Notes under the pieces: generated by a model
Seen by the model: the letters and a program-made list of their open reading frames with translations, nothing else
What the model was told of the DNA's origin: nothing
Database searches by the model: none
Assembly: GCF_003201105.1 (NCBI RefSeq)
Contig: NZ_QICJ01000003.1
Coordinates: 124,001-188,000 of the forward strand
DNA length: 64,000 bases
Direction: 5' to 3'
Source of the DNA: Dyella sp. AtDHG13
GTDB taxonomy: Bacteria > Pseudomonadota > Gammaproteobacteria > Xanthomonadales > Rhodanobacteraceae
Shown here: positions 62,939 to 64,000 of the stretch, one piece after another
Layout of the letters: each line of letters opens with the position of its first letter
Position numbering within the stretch: the stretch's first letter is position 1
Made by a program: the position numbers and the translations under genes

Positions 62939-64000
62939 ATGAGCAACCAATCCAAAACTGTTCGGGGCCGCGTGATGCGCCAGGCTAGCCGTTATGTGGT
63001 GGTGAGCCTGCTGGCGCTGGGCGCTGCCTGGTCGAACGCGGCGGCGGCAGCCACCAGCACCCTGAAGGACATCAGCTACGACACGCTGCCCGGCGGCCGC
63101 GTCGAGCTGCATCTGAATTTCGCCCAGGGCCCGGTGCCGGAGCCGAAGATCTTCACCACCGGCAACCCGCCGCGCATCGCCGTGGACCTGCCCGATACCG
63201 ACAACGCCGCCGCGAGGCATCTTGATATCGGCAAGGGCGCGACCACGGGCGTGTCGGCGGTATCCGCCGGCGGCCGTACCCGCGTGGTGGTCGAGCTGGT
63301 CCGCGACTCGACCTACCGTTCGCGGGTGGAAGGCAACAGCCTGGTGCTGACCGTCAACAACGGCACCGAGGCACAGACCACCACGACGGCCGCGAGCATC
63401 GACCCGTCCAAGGCGCTGCCGTCGCTGGCCAACGGCCCGGCCGTGTCCAACATCGACTTCCGTCGCGGCCCGAACGGCGAGGGCCGCATCCTGATCGATT
63501 TCAGCGGCGCGGGCGCCAATGCCGACATGAAGCACCAGGGCGACAAGGTGATCGTCGACATCGATCACGCCAACCTGCCGCCGAACCTGGCCCAGCGCCT
63601 GGACGTGCTCGATTTCGCCACGCCGGTGCAGCAGATCGTCACCAAGGCAGGCCCGCGCGGCGGCGCGCACATGGAAATCAGCACCAAGGGTAGCGTCGAC
63701 ACGTCGGCCTACCAGAGCGGCAACCAGTACGTGGTCGAGGTGGCTCCGAAGAAGAAGGACGCCAAGGCCGACGCCGCGCTCGCCAAGGGCCAGGATCCGG
63801 TCTACACGGGCAACCGCGTGACCTTCAACTTCCAGGACATCCCGGTGCGCTCGGCCCTGCAGCTGCTGGCCGATATCTCGGGCCTCAACCTGGTGGCCTC
63901 GGACACGGTGGGCGGCAGCGTGACGCTGCGACTGGTCAACGTGCCATGGGATCAGGCGCTTGACGTGGTGCTGCGCGCCAAGAGCCTGGACAAGCGCCGC
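62939..64000 (+). CDS. pilQ: Type IV pilus secretin PilQ, 3' end missing
   Basis: The window ends after 354 codons, in frame. A signal peptide (VVVSLLALGAAWSNAAAAA region) comes first. AMIN domains are at about 45-130 (SYDTLPGGRVELHLNFAQ, PRIAVDLPDTDN) and 150-240 (NIDFRRGPNGEGRILIDFSG), used for peptidoglycan binding. A secretin N0/STN domain starts at VTFNFQDIPVRSALQLLADISGLNLV. The pore-forming secretin domain would lie beyond base 64000. It completes pilMNOPQ. Confidence 0.93.
   Translation, partial: MSNQSKTVRGRVMRQASRYVVVSLLALGAAWSNAAAAATSTLKDISYDTLPGGRVELHLNFAQGPVPEPKIFTTGNPPRIAVDLPDTDNAAARHLDIGKGATTGVSAVSAGGRTRVVVELVRDSTYRSRVEGNSLVLTVNNGTEAQTTTTAASIDPSKALPSLANGPAVSNIDFRRGPNGEGRILIDFSGAGANADMKHQGDKVIVDIDHANLPPNLAQRLDVLDFATPVQQIVTKAGPRGGAHMEISTKGSVDTSAYQSGNQYVVEVAPKKKDAKADAALAKGQDPVYTGNRVTFNFQDIPVRSALQLLADISGLNLVASDTVGGSVTLRLVNVPWDQALDVVLRAKSLDKRR

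Overview
The window is high-GC, densely packed bacterial chromosome. Gene content and order point to a gammaproteobacterium of the order Xanthomonadales, most likely Rhodanobacteraceae (Dyella, Luteibacter or Rhodanobacter type). The reasons are a CRP-like regulator of the Xanthomonas Clp type next to speD, a trpGDC block, coq7 beside a glcF-like gene, a zapA/6S RNA/fau/pepP neighbourhood, a gmk-rpoZ-spoT-ridA-recG core, and divergent ponA and pilMNOPQ. This placement comes from gene content and order only; no database search was possible.

Layout. 1-3127: the 3' part of an exported L,D-transpeptidase-like gene, a dicarboxylate/amino acid symporter and a FAD oxidoreductase, all translationally coupled. 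3128-5757: an accessory patch with an orphan hypothetical gene, a long gene-free stretch, a CI-repressor-like gene and a hicAB toxin-antitoxin pair with a likely operator. 5758-8978: trpG-trpD-trpC and a HAD phosphatase. 9145-12044: a MarR-GNAT fusion regulator, clp and speD. 12278-15223: coq7/glcF, rplM-rpsI and tRNA-Gln. 15595-21457: a GYF_2 membrane protein, rpiA-EVE-fau, 6S RNA, zapA and a ZapB-like gene, ygfB-pepP. 21507-24620: cydP-cydA-cydB-cydX (cytochrome bd), including a 43-residue CydX. 24858-27744: an orphan GtrII-like glucosyltransferase and prolidase.

27745-29224 holds no convincing gene. Nearly all of it is a composite element (27919-29108) with perfect 18-bp inverted ends, diverged inverted arms, a run of close-set perfect hairpins and an inner MITE-like unit. 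It is the least explained part of the window. Palindromes of the same small family also lie near 10.2 kb and 12.2 kb.

29225-35387: the minus-strand series rph-rdgB-hemW-DUF1631-pilZ and divergent yicC. 35450-40604: a stress and periplasmic-oxidation group (DUF892 ferritin-like protein, two tiny hydrophilic proteins, a PQQ dehydrogenase, glutathione-independent formaldehyde dehydrogenase). 40610-42295: DUF72 and an isochorismatase-like hydrolase. 42517-53331: gmk, the outer-membrane lipid asymmetry genes mlaFEDCB and mlaA, then rpoZ, spoT, ridA and recG; MlaD carries two MCE domains. 53437-57096: nucleoside hydrolase, rpmE2, gltA and an unknown gene. 57179-64000: PBP1A divergent from the type IV pilus assembly genes pilM, N, O, P and a truncated pilQ.

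Most genes are housekeeping. Many neighbours overlap by 4 bp or are otherwise closely packed, which suggests translational coupling in operons. Rho-independent terminators close several units.
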